Shown: positions 44,316 through 53,691, numbered from the stretch's first letter. The stretch is 58,345 bases of DNA from Candidatus Gastranaerophilales bacterium (GCA_016287985.1 JAEEXX010000002.1:1-58345); one strand, 5' to 3'. Notes: generated by a model from the sequence alone, not told the origin. Numbers and translations: made by a program.

Positions 44316-44381
44316 ATGTAAATTTATATAAATCAACATATTAGTTTACAAATATGTCTAACTAAATATATAAATTTACAT
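44316..44381. promoter_or_regulatory. Paired inverted operators in the repressor-transposase intergenic region
   Basis: ATGTAAATTTATATA (44316-44330) is repeated in exact inverted orientation at 44367-44381. The first copy lies in the 17-base spacer of a minus-strand promoter TTGATT-N17-TATATT for the repressor gene. This is what an autoregulated phage-type switch would look like. Confidence 0.65.
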
Positions 44382-44499
44382 CAACACAAAACTTAAGAAA
44401 GCAGCTTTATACACTCCAATTAGTCCTGAATTAGAGCTAATATGTAGTGTGATATAAAGTGCGATTTTTCATACCCGACTTCAGGAGGTCGTAATATAA

Positions 44500-46473
44500 A
44501 TGCAAAACTGGATATCAGTGAAAGACTTAGCAAATATACAAGGTATTACCCCAAGAGCCGTAAGAAAAGCCGTCAATCAAAATAAATATATAAGCAGATT
44601 GGTTGACGGCGAAAAAGGCTCAAAGTATGAAATTTTGGTTCAATCCTTGAGTGAAGATACGCAAAATTTAATCGACTTTGAGAAAAGTAAAAACAAAATT
44701 GAGAAACAACGGGAACCGATTTTAAGAAAAAATAAGCAGGTTCCGCCTCATGCTATCCAAATAGCTCTTGCTCGGTATGACCTTGTAAACCTATGGGTTG
44801 ATTATAAAAATTCGCAGACAAATAAAACCGAAGCCGGAAAAGATTTCATTACAGCATACAATGTCGGGAAATTGTATCCGATTTTATTTAATGTAGTCGG
44901 TAAAGTTTCTATCGGAACAATTTATCGCTGGCATAAAAAATTACAAGCAAAATCCGATTACAGATTACTTATTCCAAATTATGATTATGGAGAAAAAGAA
45001 TGTACTGCAAATTTAACACCCGATGAGGAGCTAATTTTTAAATCACTTTTATTATCTCCAAATAAAATAAATATCGGTAAAGCAACAAAACTTACAAAAT
45101 TTATTCTGGGAAAACGTGGAATCGAATCCACATCATGTGAAAGAACATTCAGAAGATATGCCGATAACTTAAAACGCAGCCATTATGACGAATGGATATT
45201 ATCAAGAGAAGGACAAAAAGCTCTCCGAGATAAAGTTCAGCCATATATAACAAGAGATGTTTCTCAACTGGAAGTCGGAGATGTATTAGTAGCTGACGGA
45301 CACCGACTAGCCGTTCAATGTATAAATCCTTTTACCGGCAGACCATGCAGACCGACTTTAATAGGATACCTTGATTGGAAATCTACAGCATTAGTCGGTT
45401 ATGAAATTATGCTTGAAGAAAATACTCAAGCTATATCTTCAGCATTAAGAAATGCAATTATTAATTTAGGCAAAGTTCCTAAAATTTGTTATCAGGATAA
45501 CGGCAAAGCTTTTAGAGCAAAATTCTTTACCGGAGATTTTCAAGAAAGTGGAATTAACGGATTATTTAATAAATTAAATATTACTGCCGTATTTGCACAG
45601 CCCTATAATGCCAGAGCAAAAGTTATAGAAAGATTTTTTAGAGAACTTCAAGACGGATTTGAAAGACTACTTCCATCGTTTATCGGTTCCAACATATCCG
45701 ATAAACCTGCATATATGAAACGTAACGAAAAATTTCATAAAGCTGCACATAATGAATTTATTCCCACCATCGAGCAATTAACCAAAATGCTTGATTGTTA
45801 TATAGAATTTCATCAAAGTCTTGAATGCCCAAATATTAATGGTAAATCAATTGGCGAAGTTTTTGAAGATGGCAGAGGTAATGGTATTGATATAGAAGAA
45901 CTTGATGATTTAATGATGAGCAAAGAAATCAAAAACATAAATCGTAATGGAATCAGGTTCTTAAAAGCAGATTATTACAATGAATGTTTATATGGTCTGA
46001 AAGGTAAAGTAATAATAAAATACAGTTTATCAGATTTAACAAAAATAAAAATATATACCCTGAAAAATGAATTTATATGCACAGCAGAAAGAATTGCTCC
46101 GATAAATCCGATGGCGGAATATTTTGGTAATGTTAAGGATCAAGAAGAATTAAAATTCAAGCTTCGCCAACAAAAAATATTAGAAAAACAAACTATACAC
46201 AAAATTAAAAAATATCTGAAAACAGAACACATAAAACCTTTGGAATGGCAAAATATTCCGCAGATAGAAAATAAAACTACTGATATTATTAAAAACTCAA
46301 ACTCTGAACCTGAACCAAAAGACGGCAGACCTGAATTTGAATCAAGATGTGAAAGATATGAATGGCATTTGAATAACGGATTTGCTAATGATAACGATGT
46401 TGTTTGGTTTAAAGAATATGAACAGACTGACGAATATAAGCAGATTTACGGAGGAAGAACAAATGCAAGCTAA
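44500..46473 (+). CDS. Mu-type (MuA-like) DDE transposase
   Basis: A 657-aa transposase. An N-terminal winged helix (NWISVKDLANIQGITPRAVR) is followed by a linker and Ibeta/Igamma-type DNA-binding domains, then the RNase H-like catalytic core. Candidate catalytic residues are Asp266 (VADGHRL), Asp333 (CYQDNGKAF) and Glu377 (KVIERFFREL). A C-terminal beta-barrel and tail would contact MuB. CAGGAGG precedes the ATG. The gene overlaps the MuB-like gene by 11 bp. Structure and order match phage Mu and related transposons. Confidence 0.92.
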   Translation: MQNWISVKDLANIQGITPRAVRKAVNQNKYISRLVDGEKGSKYEILVQSLSEDTQNLIDFEKSKNKIEKQREPILRKNKQVPPHAIQIALARYDLVNLWVDYKNSQTNKTEAGKDFITAYNVGKLYPILFNVVGKVSIGTIYRWHKKLQAKSDYRLLIPNYDYGEKECTANLTPDEELIFKSLLLSPNKINIGKATKLTKFILGKRGIESTSCERTFRRYADNLKRSHYDEWILSREGQKALRDKVQPYITRDVSQLEVGDVLVADGHRLAVQCINPFTGRPCRPTLIGYLDWKSTALVGYEIMLEENTQAISSALRNAIINLGKVPKICYQDNGKAFRAKFFTGDFQESGINGLFNKLNITAVFAQPYNARAKVIERFFRELQDGFERLLPSFIGSNISDKPAYMKRNEKFHKAAHNEFIPTIEQLTKMLDCYIEFHQSLECPNINGKSIGEVFEDGRGNGIDIEELDDLMMSKEIKNINRNGIRFLKADYYNECLYGLKGKVIIKYSLSDLTKIKIYTLKNEFICTAERIAPINPMAEYFGNVKDQEELKFKLRQQKILEKQTIHKIKKYLKTEHIKPLEWQNIPQIENKTTDIIKNSNSEPEPKDGRPEFESRCERYEWHLNNGFANDNDVVWFKEYEQTDEYKQIYGGRTNAS

Positions 46474-47158
46474 ATTTCTAATGACTAAAAATGTGAAAAA
46501 GTTTGTAACTTTGGTCAATAATTTAATAAACAGAGCTGAAGGTGTTCCGGGAATGGCACTAGTTTATGGTGAGCCGGGACTCGGGAAATCTAAAGTAGCC
46601 TTATGGTGGTCAGCAAACAATGACGGGATTTTAATAACTGCAAAAAAGACAATGAGTCCGCATTGGCTGCTTGAAGAAATTGTTAAAGAAGTTGGCGAAA
46701 CACCTTTATACAAAAGTTCTGACTTATTTGACCAAGTTGTAAAAGCTTTAATTAAATATCCTAGAGTTATTATTGTAGACGAAGTTGATTATCTCATATC
46801 AGATAAAGATACAGTTGAAATACTCCGAGATATTCATGACAGAACACATAACCCGATTGTTTTAATCGGTATGAATTTTGCCGATAAGAAATTAAAACGC
46901 AATACTCATTTATATGATAGATTTTCAGAAATTTTGCATTTTGAAACATTTACAGCTAACGATATTGATATGTTTTTGAAGGAATTATCAGAGGTAAAAT
47001 TTACCCCCAAAGCAATTGACTATATACATCAAACCGGAAATCGTTTCCGACAAATAGTTAAATTAATAAATAAAGCAGAAGAGATGGCTGCTACAAATGA
47101 TTTAAAAGAAATAACATTAGAAATGGTTATGAAGATAACCAGAAAGGACCTTTTATGA
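46463..47158 (+). CDS. MuB-like AAA ATPase (transposition target selector)
   Basis: A 231-aa ATPase: Walker A GEPGLGKS at residues 36-43, Walker B VIIVDEVDYL near 103, sensor-type IVLIGMNF. MuB-family proteins bind target DNA, stimulate the transposase and give target immunity. The longer frame from 46382 is inside the transposase gene; GGAGG before ATG 46463 sets the start. It overlaps the following gene by ATGA. Confidence 0.9.
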   Translation: MQAKFLMTKNVKKFVTLVNNLINRAEGVPGMALVYGEPGLGKSKVALWWSANNDGILITAKKTMSPHWLLEEIVKEVGETPLYKSSDLFDQVVKALIKYPRVIIVDEVDYLISDKDTVEILRDIHDRTHNPIVLIGMNFADKKLKRNTHLYDRFSEILHFETFTANDIDMFLKELSEVKFTPKAIDYIHQTGNRFRQIVKLINKAEEMAATNDLKEITLEMVMKITRKDLL

Positions 47159-47904
47159 CAAAAAAGAAAATATGCTATTTATCCCGAAAATTAAAAGCAT
47201 TTACCTTTGAAGAACTTTATGTTCTCTCAGAAACACCAAAAGATGAATTAAAACAAATCCTGCAAACTTTGGTCAAAGAAAATATTTTAAAGAAAACTTC
47301 ACAGGGGTATGTGTATTGTGAATTTGATTATATTCCACCACCTGCTGAACCAACAGTCAAAGCCGAGTCCGTTAAATTTGTAAGAGATGATGATTATATC
47401 AAATTCAAAACAAAAGCTGTTATACCGGATTTTATTTCTGCAAAAAATTTATCAAATGAAGAATTAGAGAAGATTCCGGAATATAACTTAAGGACATATT
47501 ATAAATATTTACACCTTCTTAAAATAACCAATGGATTATACGGAAACAAATTAAAAGAATTTATAAAGGAATATAACCTGCAAAATCCAATGGAGCCTAC
47601 AAGCTATCAATCGGTTATTCGTAAAAGGAAAGCATATGTAAAATTTGGTGATGTAGCATTAGTTTCAAAATACGGACAAATAAGGAAACCTTATTATCCT
47701 GATATGCCAAAATATTACAAGATATTTAAGGAATATTACCTAAAACCTTACTATTACACAATAGAACAATGCAGACAAAAAGTTGCACAGAAGTTAAGAA
47801 TACCGATACAAAAATTACCAAGTGGTATGAGTTTTCGCAGGTGCTTATATAAAGAAATGAGTCTTGAAGAAATTCACGAATTAAGGAGCAAACTATGTTT
47901 TTAA
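47155..47904 (+). CDS. Mu-like element accessory protein
   Basis: A 249-aa protein. The N-terminal 60 residues look like a winged helix (KLKAFTFEELYVLSETPKDELK, then LVKENILKKTSQGYVY). The C-terminal 110 residues contain YYLKPYYYTIEQCRQKVAQKLRIPIQ, which reads like a second helix-turn-helix unit similar to transposase DNA-binding domains. It overlaps MuB by 4 bp and the next gene by 10 bp, so it is part of the transposon operon. Role unknown. Confidence 0.75.
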   Translation: MTKKKICYLSRKLKAFTFEELYVLSETPKDELKQILQTLVKENILKKTSQGYVYCEFDYIPPPAEPTVKAESVKFVRDDDYIKFKTKAVIPDFISAKNLSNEELEKIPEYNLRTYYKYLHLLKITNGLYGNKLKEFIKEYNLQNPMEPTSYQSVIRKRKAYVKFGDVALVSKYGQIRKPYYPDMPKYYKIFKEYYLKPYYYTIEQCRQKVAQKLRIPIQKLPSGMSFRRCLYKEMSLEEIHELRSKLCF

Positions 47905-48089
47905 AAAAGCGAGCAAATGCAATAAAAAAAGCAATGCTATACAAACATACCAACCAAAAGAAAATTGCACAGCACTTGGGCATATCTGAATCTTACGTTA
48001 CAAGACTTATTAACGGCGAACGATATTACAGAGAATTTGAAATATTTATACGATATGAACTCGGTGTCAGTTATACAAATTTTAGATAA
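47895..48089 (+). CDS. Small helix-turn-helix protein
   Basis: A 64-aa protein with one HTH (KKIAQHLGISESYVTRLING). GGAG precedes the ATG. It overlaps the preceding gene by 10 bp. It is probably a Ner/Cro-like regulator of the element, by analogy with Mu. Confidence 0.72.
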   Translation: MFLKKRANAIKKAMLYKHTNQKKIAQHLGISESYVTRLINGERYYREFEIFIRYELGVSYTNFR

Positions 48090-48101
48090 AGGAGAAAATT
48101 A

Positions 48102-48740
48102 ATGAAAAATAAAATACAAGAAAAAAAAGAATTATTTTTAAATAAAAAAGCAGAATATGACAAAATCAGACACGATGATAATGATTTATGCGAAAGGTTA
48201 AATGCTGCCGAAGAAAACATTGTAAGCCTGCAAGAAGAAATGGATGGTCTAAAACAAAAAAGACCTGCAATGTTAGCTGATAATGAAGATATCACAGCTT
48301 TGAATAAAAGACTAAAAGCAATTGAAGAAGAAATTGAAATAAATAAAGATACAATTACCGGAATAACCGCCAAACGTAAGTCTATGCATAATCCTATTCT
48401 TAGCTTACGACAAGATGTTAATTCTGAATTCCAAAATTATATAAAAGCAATTCTTACAAATCTGAGAAAAGACTATATGAAACTTGCGCCAAAACTTGCC
48501 GAAATATTAAAAGATTATATTGCACTTGAAACTATACGTGATGGAGACGGAACAAATTATGCGTGTTTTAACATAGATGATATAAAATGTTTGCCAAATT
48601 TTGACGATGAAAAGCACCCATTATTTAAATACCAATATTATGGAATTGCCAGAGAAAACAGAGAACATGTTAGAGAAAAATATGACATACCTGATTATTA
48701 TGTTCAACGTGTAAGTTTTACGGATTATATTAATGACTAA
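48102..48740 (+). CDS. Coiled-coil accessory protein of the Mu-like element
   Basis: A 212-aa protein. Residues 1-90 are a long Lys/Glu-rich coiled coil (for example LCERLNAAEENIVSLQEEMD), and the C-terminal half is a small mixed domain (ETIRDGDGTNYACFN). AAAGGAG precedes the ATG. It ends the operon at a terminator. Its coiled-coil form and position recall the Gam-type end-protection proteins of Mu, but I see no firm sequence match. Confidence 0.7.
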   Translation: MKNKIQEKKELFLNKKAEYDKIRHDDNDLCERLNAAEENIVSLQEEMDGLKQKRPAMLADNEDITALNKRLKAIEEEIEINKDTITGITAKRKSMHNPILSLRQDVNSEFQNYIKAILTNLRKDYMKLAPKLAEILKDYIALETIRDGDGTNYACFNIDDIKCLPNFDDEKHPLFKYQYYGIARENREHVREKYDIPDYYVQRVSFTDYIND

Positions 48741-48745
48741 AAATA

Positions 48746-48770
48746 AGCCCCTATAACGGGGTTTTTTTTT
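48746..48770 (+). terminator. Terminator of the Mu-like operon
   Basis: GCCCC-TATAA-CGGGG hairpin followed by nine Ts. Confidence 0.85.
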
Positions 48771-48832
48771 GCCAACATATATTTTATCATTCCCCACTTA
48801 AAAAATTAAAATTAAAAGAATTTAAACGACTT

Positions 48833-49072
48833 TTAAACAGGGTTTGATGTGTCTTTAGAAACTAAATTTTCGTGGTCAATAAAAAATGCATTTATCAAAT
48901 CTGCTTCCCGATGCAAATATTTTACTATTGGTGCAAGATTATAACATTCTTCTTTATCAGGCTGTGTTTCGCAAAAATAATCTACTACAACTGCAATATT
49001 ATAAACTTCTTCTGCCCATTTGCTTAACTGCTTAAATTCTTTCGGTGTAATATTCAATCCGACATTTTCCAT
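48833..49072 (-). CDS. Small hypothetical protein
   Basis: A 79-aa helical, acidic protein beginning MENVGLNITPKEFKQLSKWA, with cysteine pairs CETQPDKEEC. AAAGGAGG sits five bases before ATG 49072, so this start is preferred to an in-frame codon at 49099. No family recognised. Confidence 0.65.
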   Translation of the reverse strand: MENVGLNITPKEFKQLSKWAEEVYNIAVVVDYFCETQPDKEECYNLAPIVKYLHREADLINAFFIDHENLVSKDTSNPV

Positions 49073-49169
49073 AAAAACCTCCTTTATGCAGAAATACATT
49101 AGCTTGAAAGCAAATAAAAAGCATTCAAATCTTTACATAACAACACATTTTAAGGATATTAGACTACGT

Positions 49170-50390
49170 TTAGAATCTCGAATAAAATAAATTATTGTTT
49201 ATATTTTGCAAATTAAAATTCTGCTGTTGTAGATTATTATTTATATTCTGTAAATTATTATTCATCTGCATTTGATTTATACTTTGTATTCGCTGAATAT
49301 TAATCATTCTTTCGTTTTGATCCAAAACAGCTTGCCTATACATATTTTCCTGATGCATTTGTTCTTGCTGCATTAATTGTTGGTTAAGTGTATTTTGTTT
49401 AGATATTACTGATGTAAAGCAAGCAGATAATTCACTTCCAGTATAATTTTTTATACAATCATTAGTTGATTTAAAAAATTTGTCTTGTCTTTCAATCCAA
49501 TACATATCATTACCATATGAAGCAACCGGTGATATTATTTCAACCCAATTTGGAGTTTCAATAAATTTCTTAGAGCTTTTAACTGCATTCTGAATTTTTT
49601 GGTGTTCTAACACAATAATGGTAGTATTAATTTCAAGCTCAGCAGCACTATCATTTGTTAACTTTCTTGCCTTGTACAAATACTTTATTTTTTCATCATT
49701 ATTTGTTGTACAAGAAACTGCTCTTAAATAATGCTTTGGATTATATGAATCGATGTCGATTAATCGTTTTGCAACTATGTATGCTTCTTTTATATTTTTT
49801 TGTCTATATAAACATCTAAATAAAATTTCTTGTGCTTTAACATACATTTCATCATTCGATTTAACTTGTTTTGAATAGATCATAGCCTCTTTATACATAC
49901 CAAGATTAAAATAACAATCTGATAAATAATAGTTATAATACGGATAATTAATTCCTAATTTCTTTATCTCTGTTATAGCCTCGTTATACTGTTTTGATGA
50001 ATATAAATCGTTTACTAACTTTGCATTTATTGCTTTTGGGTTAAAGTTTGGATAAAGAGTTCTAATCTTCTTCAATTCAATTATTGCTGAATTATAGTTC
50101 TTTTTATTTTTATTATTAATGTAAATACTATATAATGCAGGCAAGAAATTAGGCTCAATATTTTGGATTCCATTATACTTTTGCTTTTTGTACAACTTAT
50201 TTATCTTCTTGTATTTCTTCTTTATTGCTTTATCTGTTGTAGGTTTTACTTCGTAAACAAGAGTGTATGGATTAAATTCATATTCTTCTGTCGAATATTT
50301 ATCCATATGAATATAATCATTTTGTGCATTTACAAATGTGGTATTAAATACTAAAAATATTGTCAATAAAAGCTTTATAAGATTCTTCAA
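49170..50390 (-). CDS. Secreted TPR-like protein with Asn/Gln-rich tail
   Basis: A 406-aa protein with a Sec signal peptide (residues 1-22, cleavage near VNAQ). TPR-like helical pairs cover about 60-270 (for example YNYYLSDCYFNLGMYKEAMI). The final 70 residues are Asn/Gln/Met-rich with repeats of NLQNINNNLQQQN. Translation starts at TTG with GGAGGG upstream. Its start overlaps the stop of the lipoprotein gene by 4 bp, so the two are coupled. Presumably periplasmic or surface-exposed; function unknown. Confidence 0.72.
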   Translation of the reverse strand: MKNLIKLLLTIFLVFNTTFVNAQNDYIHMDKYSTEEYEFNPYTLVYEVKPTTDKAIKKKYKKINKLYKKQKYNGIQNIEPNFLPALYSIYINNKNKKNYNSAIIELKKIRTLYPNFNPKAINAKLVNDLYSSKQYNEAITEIKKLGINYPYYNYYLSDCYFNLGMYKEAMIYSKQVKSNDEMYVKAQEILFRCLYRQKNIKEAYIVAKRLIDIDSYNPKHYLRAVSCTTNNDEKIKYLYKARKLTNDSAAELEINTTIIVLEHQKIQNAVKSSKKFIETPNWVEIISPVASYGNDMYWIERQDKFFKSTNDCIKNYTGSELSACFTSVISKQNTLNQQLMQQEQMHQENMYRQAVLDQNERMINIQRIQSINQMQMNNNLQNINNNLQQQNFNLQNINNNLFYSRF

Positions 50391-50872
50391 AATAAACCCT
50401 CCATGACACTGCCATTTGAAGATTTTTTACCTCTTATATTTGGTTTCTCAGCTGTATCATTTTTGTATTCTTCAGTAACTTTTTCTAACCTTTTTTTACT
50501 GGGTGTTATAAAAAATGTTATATTTTCATTTAAATTAGTTTTGCCTTCTCCACGCACTCTTGTACAAGCTTCACAAACCCAATCTCCGGTTACAGTTCTA
50601 CCATCATCACAAGTAAGTTCTGCTTCCCCTCTTTGTCCTTTGCAAGTTCCTAACCAATAACTTGAAGCTGGAATAAAGGTCACCCAACCTTTCCCCTTAC
50701 AAGTAATATTACTTGGAGTCGATTTTACTTTTATAATTCCATGTCCCATTAAATCCAAATCAATAGTACCTGAAAAAATTTCATTATAATCATCAAATTT
50801 GCCTATTACATTAGCAGTACATGCAGCTAACAATGGTACTGTAATTAATAATAAAACCATTAACTTTTTCAT
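50387..50872 (-). CDS. Lipoprotein of unknown function
   Basis: A 161-aa protein with a lipobox LLAAC at about residues 11-15 after a hydrophobic stretch, so a diacylglycerol-modified lipoprotein. Two CxxC-like pairs follow (TCKGKGWVTF, CKGQRGEAELTC, VCEAC). The longer frame from 50926 lacks a ribosome binding site, while TAGGAG lies five bases before ATG 50872. Coupled to the secreted TPR gene. Confidence 0.78.
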   Translation of the reverse strand: MKKLMVLLLITVPLLAACTANVIGKFDDYNEIFSGTIDLDLMGHGIIKVKSTPSNITCKGKGWVTFIPASSYWLGTCKGQRGEAELTCDDGRTVTGDWVCEACTRVRGEGKTNLNENITFFITPSKKRLEKVTEEYKNDTAEKPNIRGKKSSNGSVMEGLF

Positions 50873-51005
50873 ACAAACTCCTATCAGAAAAACATTTAAA
50901 TATAAATAATAAACTAATTCTATCATAAATTTAACATTTCAACACATTTACTTGAATTAATACCCCCCACAATCGATTAATGTTGATAACCGAAAGGAGT
51001 ACGAT

Positions 51006-51206
51006 ATGGCTGAAAAAGATTATCAATTATACGGGACAAAGATTTTGAATTTAAGAACTCAAGAAATCGGTTTGCTGATTTGCATTTGGCAAAACAAGTT
51101 TGCCGATAAAATGGTGGATTTTGCAACCTGCGTTGATAAAACCGGTAAACGATATAACATTGAACTTGATAATATAAGAGGGTTTGAAGATGATTTTGAA
51201 AAATAA
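51006..51206 (+). CDS. Small hypothetical protein
   Basis: A 66-aa acidic protein with a mixed alpha/beta pattern (TKILNLRTQEIGLLICIWQN). AAAGGAG precedes the ATG. It is followed by an overlapping small gene. No family recognised. Confidence 0.62.
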   Translation: MAEKDYQLYGTKILNLRTQEIGLLICIWQNKFADKMVDFATCVDKTGKRYNIELDNIRGFEDDFEK

Positions 51207-51420
51207 AAGAACCCGAGAAACTTTGAATATTACGTTAACAGAATTCAAAATCCGTTTTGTCAAAGAGATTAAAATGGAATTTGAAAGCTATAAGCAGACA
51301 GAACTGGCAAAGCCATATTTCAGAACCAAAAACATTGATGAATCCGATTTTTATTTTGACTTGCAATGGAATTTCAATCACCATGCCAGTTCTGATTGGT
51401 ATATTAAAAGTATTTTGTAA
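51190..51420 (+). CDS. Small hypothetical protein
   Basis: A 76-aa basic protein ending FNHHASSDWYIKSIL. It overlaps the preceding 66-aa gene by 17 bp and lies just before the methylase promoter. The TTG at 51184 is an alternative start. No family recognised. Confidence 0.5.
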   Translation: MILKNKRTRETLNITLTEFKIRFVKEIKMEFESYKQTELAKPYFRTKNIDESDFYFDLQWNFNHHASSDWYIKSIL

Positions 51421-51445
51421 TAATAATTAACATGCAACTTAATTT

Positions 51446-51474
51446 TTGCAATATGGGTCAATTTATGCTATTCT
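51446..51474 (+). promoter_or_regulatory. Promoter of the methylase/defence operon
   Basis: TTGCAA (51446-51451), 17 bases, TATTCT (51469-51474). A start near 51481 gives a very short leader and rules out the in-frame TTG at 51446 as a methylase start. Confidence 0.55.
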
Positions 51475-51499
51475 TTACATGTTAGGGGATATGGATTTT

Positions 51500-52612
51500 A
51501 TGAAAAAAGAAACAAAACCAAAGATTATTTCTTTATTTTCAGGCTGCGGTGGATTGGATTTAGGCTTTGAGTCTCAAGGTTACGAAACAGTATGGGCAAA
51601 TGACATAAATGAATGGGCAGTAAAAACCTTTAAACGTAATTTCGGAGATATAATAAGTCAAGAAAACATTGAAGACATTGATCCATATACTGATAAGTCT
51701 ATTCCAGACTGTGATTTGATTTTGGGTGGTTTCCCCTGCCAAGATTTTTCTGTTATTTGGAAACAACCCGGATTGTATGGAAAAAGAGGGAATTTATATA
51801 AAAGTTTTTTAAGGTTTATTGATGCAAAAAAACCCAAAGCTTTTGTAGCAGAAAATGTTAAAGGTCTTTTGAGTGCAAATAATAAACAAGCTATTGAGCA
51901 AATTGTAAAAGATTTTGAAAGTATTGAGCCTGGTTATGTAGTAAAAATACAATTATATAATTTTGCAGAATATGGCGTTCCACAGTTTAGAGAACGAGTT
52001 CTGATTGTTGGCGTTCGTGTTGACACTGGCTTTGAATTCTTCCATCCTGAACCTATGTATGGACCAGAGAAAAAATATCCATATGTAACAGCTGGTGAAG
52101 CACTAAAAGGCGTAGAAAAAATTAAGTATAATAATGAGAAAATGAATATTGCACCGAAAACTGTCGAGATGCTAAAACTGATTCCGGAAGGTGGTAATTT
52201 TACATCTATTCCAAAAGATAGTCCTTTATATGTAAAGGGCATGATAAGCCATGTTTATAGAAGAATTAAACTTGATGAACCATCAAGAACAATAATAGCA
52301 GCAGGTGGTGGTGGAACATGGGGATATCATTATCCAGAACCTCGTCCTTTGACTAATCGTGAACGTGCAAGATTACAATCTTTCCCTGATAACTTTATCT
52401 TTGAAGGCTCAAATGCAGAAGTGAGAAGACAAATTGGAAATGCGGTTCCTCCAAAAGGAGTCGAAGCTGTCGCAAGAGCATTAATGCCATTATTCAAAGA
52501 AGATTATAATATGATAGACTTGAATAAATTAAGAAATGAATTACGTTCAATGTCTGTAAAGGATAGGTTAGATTATAGAAGAAATCGTAAAGATTTATTG
52601 GCTCAAGCATAA
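51500..52612 (+). CDS. DNA (cytosine-5) methyltransferase
   Basis: A C5-methylase of about 370 aa. Motif I FSGCGGLDLGF, motif IV GGFPCQDFS with catalytic Cys80, motif VI ENVKG, motif VIII QFRERVLIVGV and motif X QIGNAVPP are all present in order. The C-terminal 35 residues (LNKLRNELRSMSVKDRLDYR) are an extra tail. ATGs at 51491 and 51500 are both possible; AGGGG is better spaced for 51500. It heads an operon with a nuclease-like gene six bases downstream. Confidence 0.95.
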   Translation: MKKETKPKIISLFSGCGGLDLGFESQGYETVWANDINEWAVKTFKRNFGDIISQENIEDIDPYTDKSIPDCDLILGGFPCQDFSVIWKQPGLYGKRGNLYKSFLRFIDAKKPKAFVAENVKGLLSANNKQAIEQIVKDFESIEPGYVVKIQLYNFAEYGVPQFRERVLIVGVRVDTGFEFFHPEPMYGPEKKYPYVTAGEALKGVEKIKYNNEKMNIAPKTVEMLKLIPEGGNFTSIPKDSPLYVKGMISHVYRRIKLDEPSRTIIAAGGGGTWGYHYPEPRPLTNRERARLQSFPDNFIFEGSNAEVRRQIGNAVPPKGVEAVARALMPLFKEDYNMIDLNKLRNELRSMSVKDRLDYRRNRKDLLAQA

Positions 52613-52623
52613 GGTAGGTGTCA

Positions 52624-53691
52624 ATGTCGGAATTCTTAATCTCAAACTTACCGCCAATGCGTTCATCTAGTAAAAGAACTTTCGCAAAGTGTTTTAAATC
52701 ATTATTTGAAGAAACAAATAAAGTTTGTATTGCTACTGGCTATATCTCAACAGATGCACTAACTGAATTAAAAAGTATTGCAGAAGCAAATAATAAGAGT
52801 ATTGTGCTAGTTATTGGCATGCATTATTTTGAAGGCATGTCAAAAGTACAATTTCAAGCAGCAAATTATTTGAATGAATTTTTAATAAATAATTCTCTTG
52901 GTGGAGTATATATTACAAATACATTTAAGTTTCATGGCAAATTGTATACTTTTCATAATAATAGTGATGTTGTTGCTGGTATTTTAGGTTCTTCTAATTT
53001 AAATAGTATTTTAGATAATCATTCAAACTACGAAACTGATATATTGCTTGATAATAAAGCAATTATTGCCGAAATGGATGAATTTATTTCCAGATTAATT
53101 GATAAAACATGTATTTCAATATCAGATTGGCACCCAGAAAGATTTTTGATAAATAATTCTTTGTTAGAAGGTCATGAAAATGTCAAACTTTGTCCATCTG
53201 ATGAAGTTGTTCAAATTGTTTCTAACACAACCTCAGTAGAATTTGATATTCCAATAAAACCTTATGAAGAAGCACCAAGAAGTAATGTAAATGCTTATTT
53301 TGGAGAAGGACGTAAAAATCAAAGAGGATTTGTTCAGCCAAGACACTGGTATGAAGTCGAGTTAATTGTTCCTAAAACAATTACAGATGACCCTAATTAT
53401 CCTAAAGCCGGATATCCACTGACTGAAAGTATAATTACTGTCTATACTGATGATTGTTGGAAATTTGATTGTAAAATAAGTGGAACTAATAGTAAAAACT
53501 TTAGATCTTGTGATGATTTGAAAATATTAGGAAAGTGGATTAAAGGACGCTTAGAAAATGCAGGTGCATTAGAAGTTGGAAAACCTTTAACAAAAGCTGT
53601 TTTGCAGTCATATGGAAGAGATAGTATAAAAATGAAAGGTACTAATAATCCTAATGTATGGTATCTAGATTTTTCTTCTAGGAGTATATAA
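52624..53691 (+). CDS. NgoFVII-family (PLD-like) restriction endonuclease
   Basis: A 355-aa protein. HGKLYTF (His104, Lys106) followed by AGILGSSNLN and later NYETDILL matches the HxK...E/N layout of phospholipase-D-like restriction enzymes of the NgoFVII type. The C-terminal 150 residues form a probable DNA-specificity domain. AAGGTAGG precedes the ATG (GTG at 52618 is an alternative). NgoFVII recognises GCSGC; whether this enzyme does is unknown. It shares one base with the Z1 gene. Confidence 0.82.
   Translation: MSEFLISNLPPMRSSSKRTFAKCFKSLFEETNKVCIATGYISTDALTELKSIAEANNKSIVLVIGMHYFEGMSKVQFQAANYLNEFLINNSLGGVYITNTFKFHGKLYTFHNNSDVVAGILGSSNLNSILDNHSNYETDILLDNKAIIAEMDEFISRLIDKTCISISDWHPERFLINNSLLEGHENVKLCPSDEVVQIVSNTTSVEFDIPIKPYEEAPRSNVNAYFGEGRKNQRGFVQPRHWYEVELIVPKTITDDPNYPKAGYPLTESIITVYTDDCWKFDCKISGTNSKNFRSCDDLKILGKWIKGRLENAGALEVGKPLTKAVLQSYGRDSIKMKGTNNPNVWYLDFSSRSI

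Noticed and set aside
46382-46462. N-terminal extension of the MuB-like ATPase
   Set aside because: It lies within the transposase coding region and lacks a ribosome binding site; GGAGG fits the ATG at 46463.
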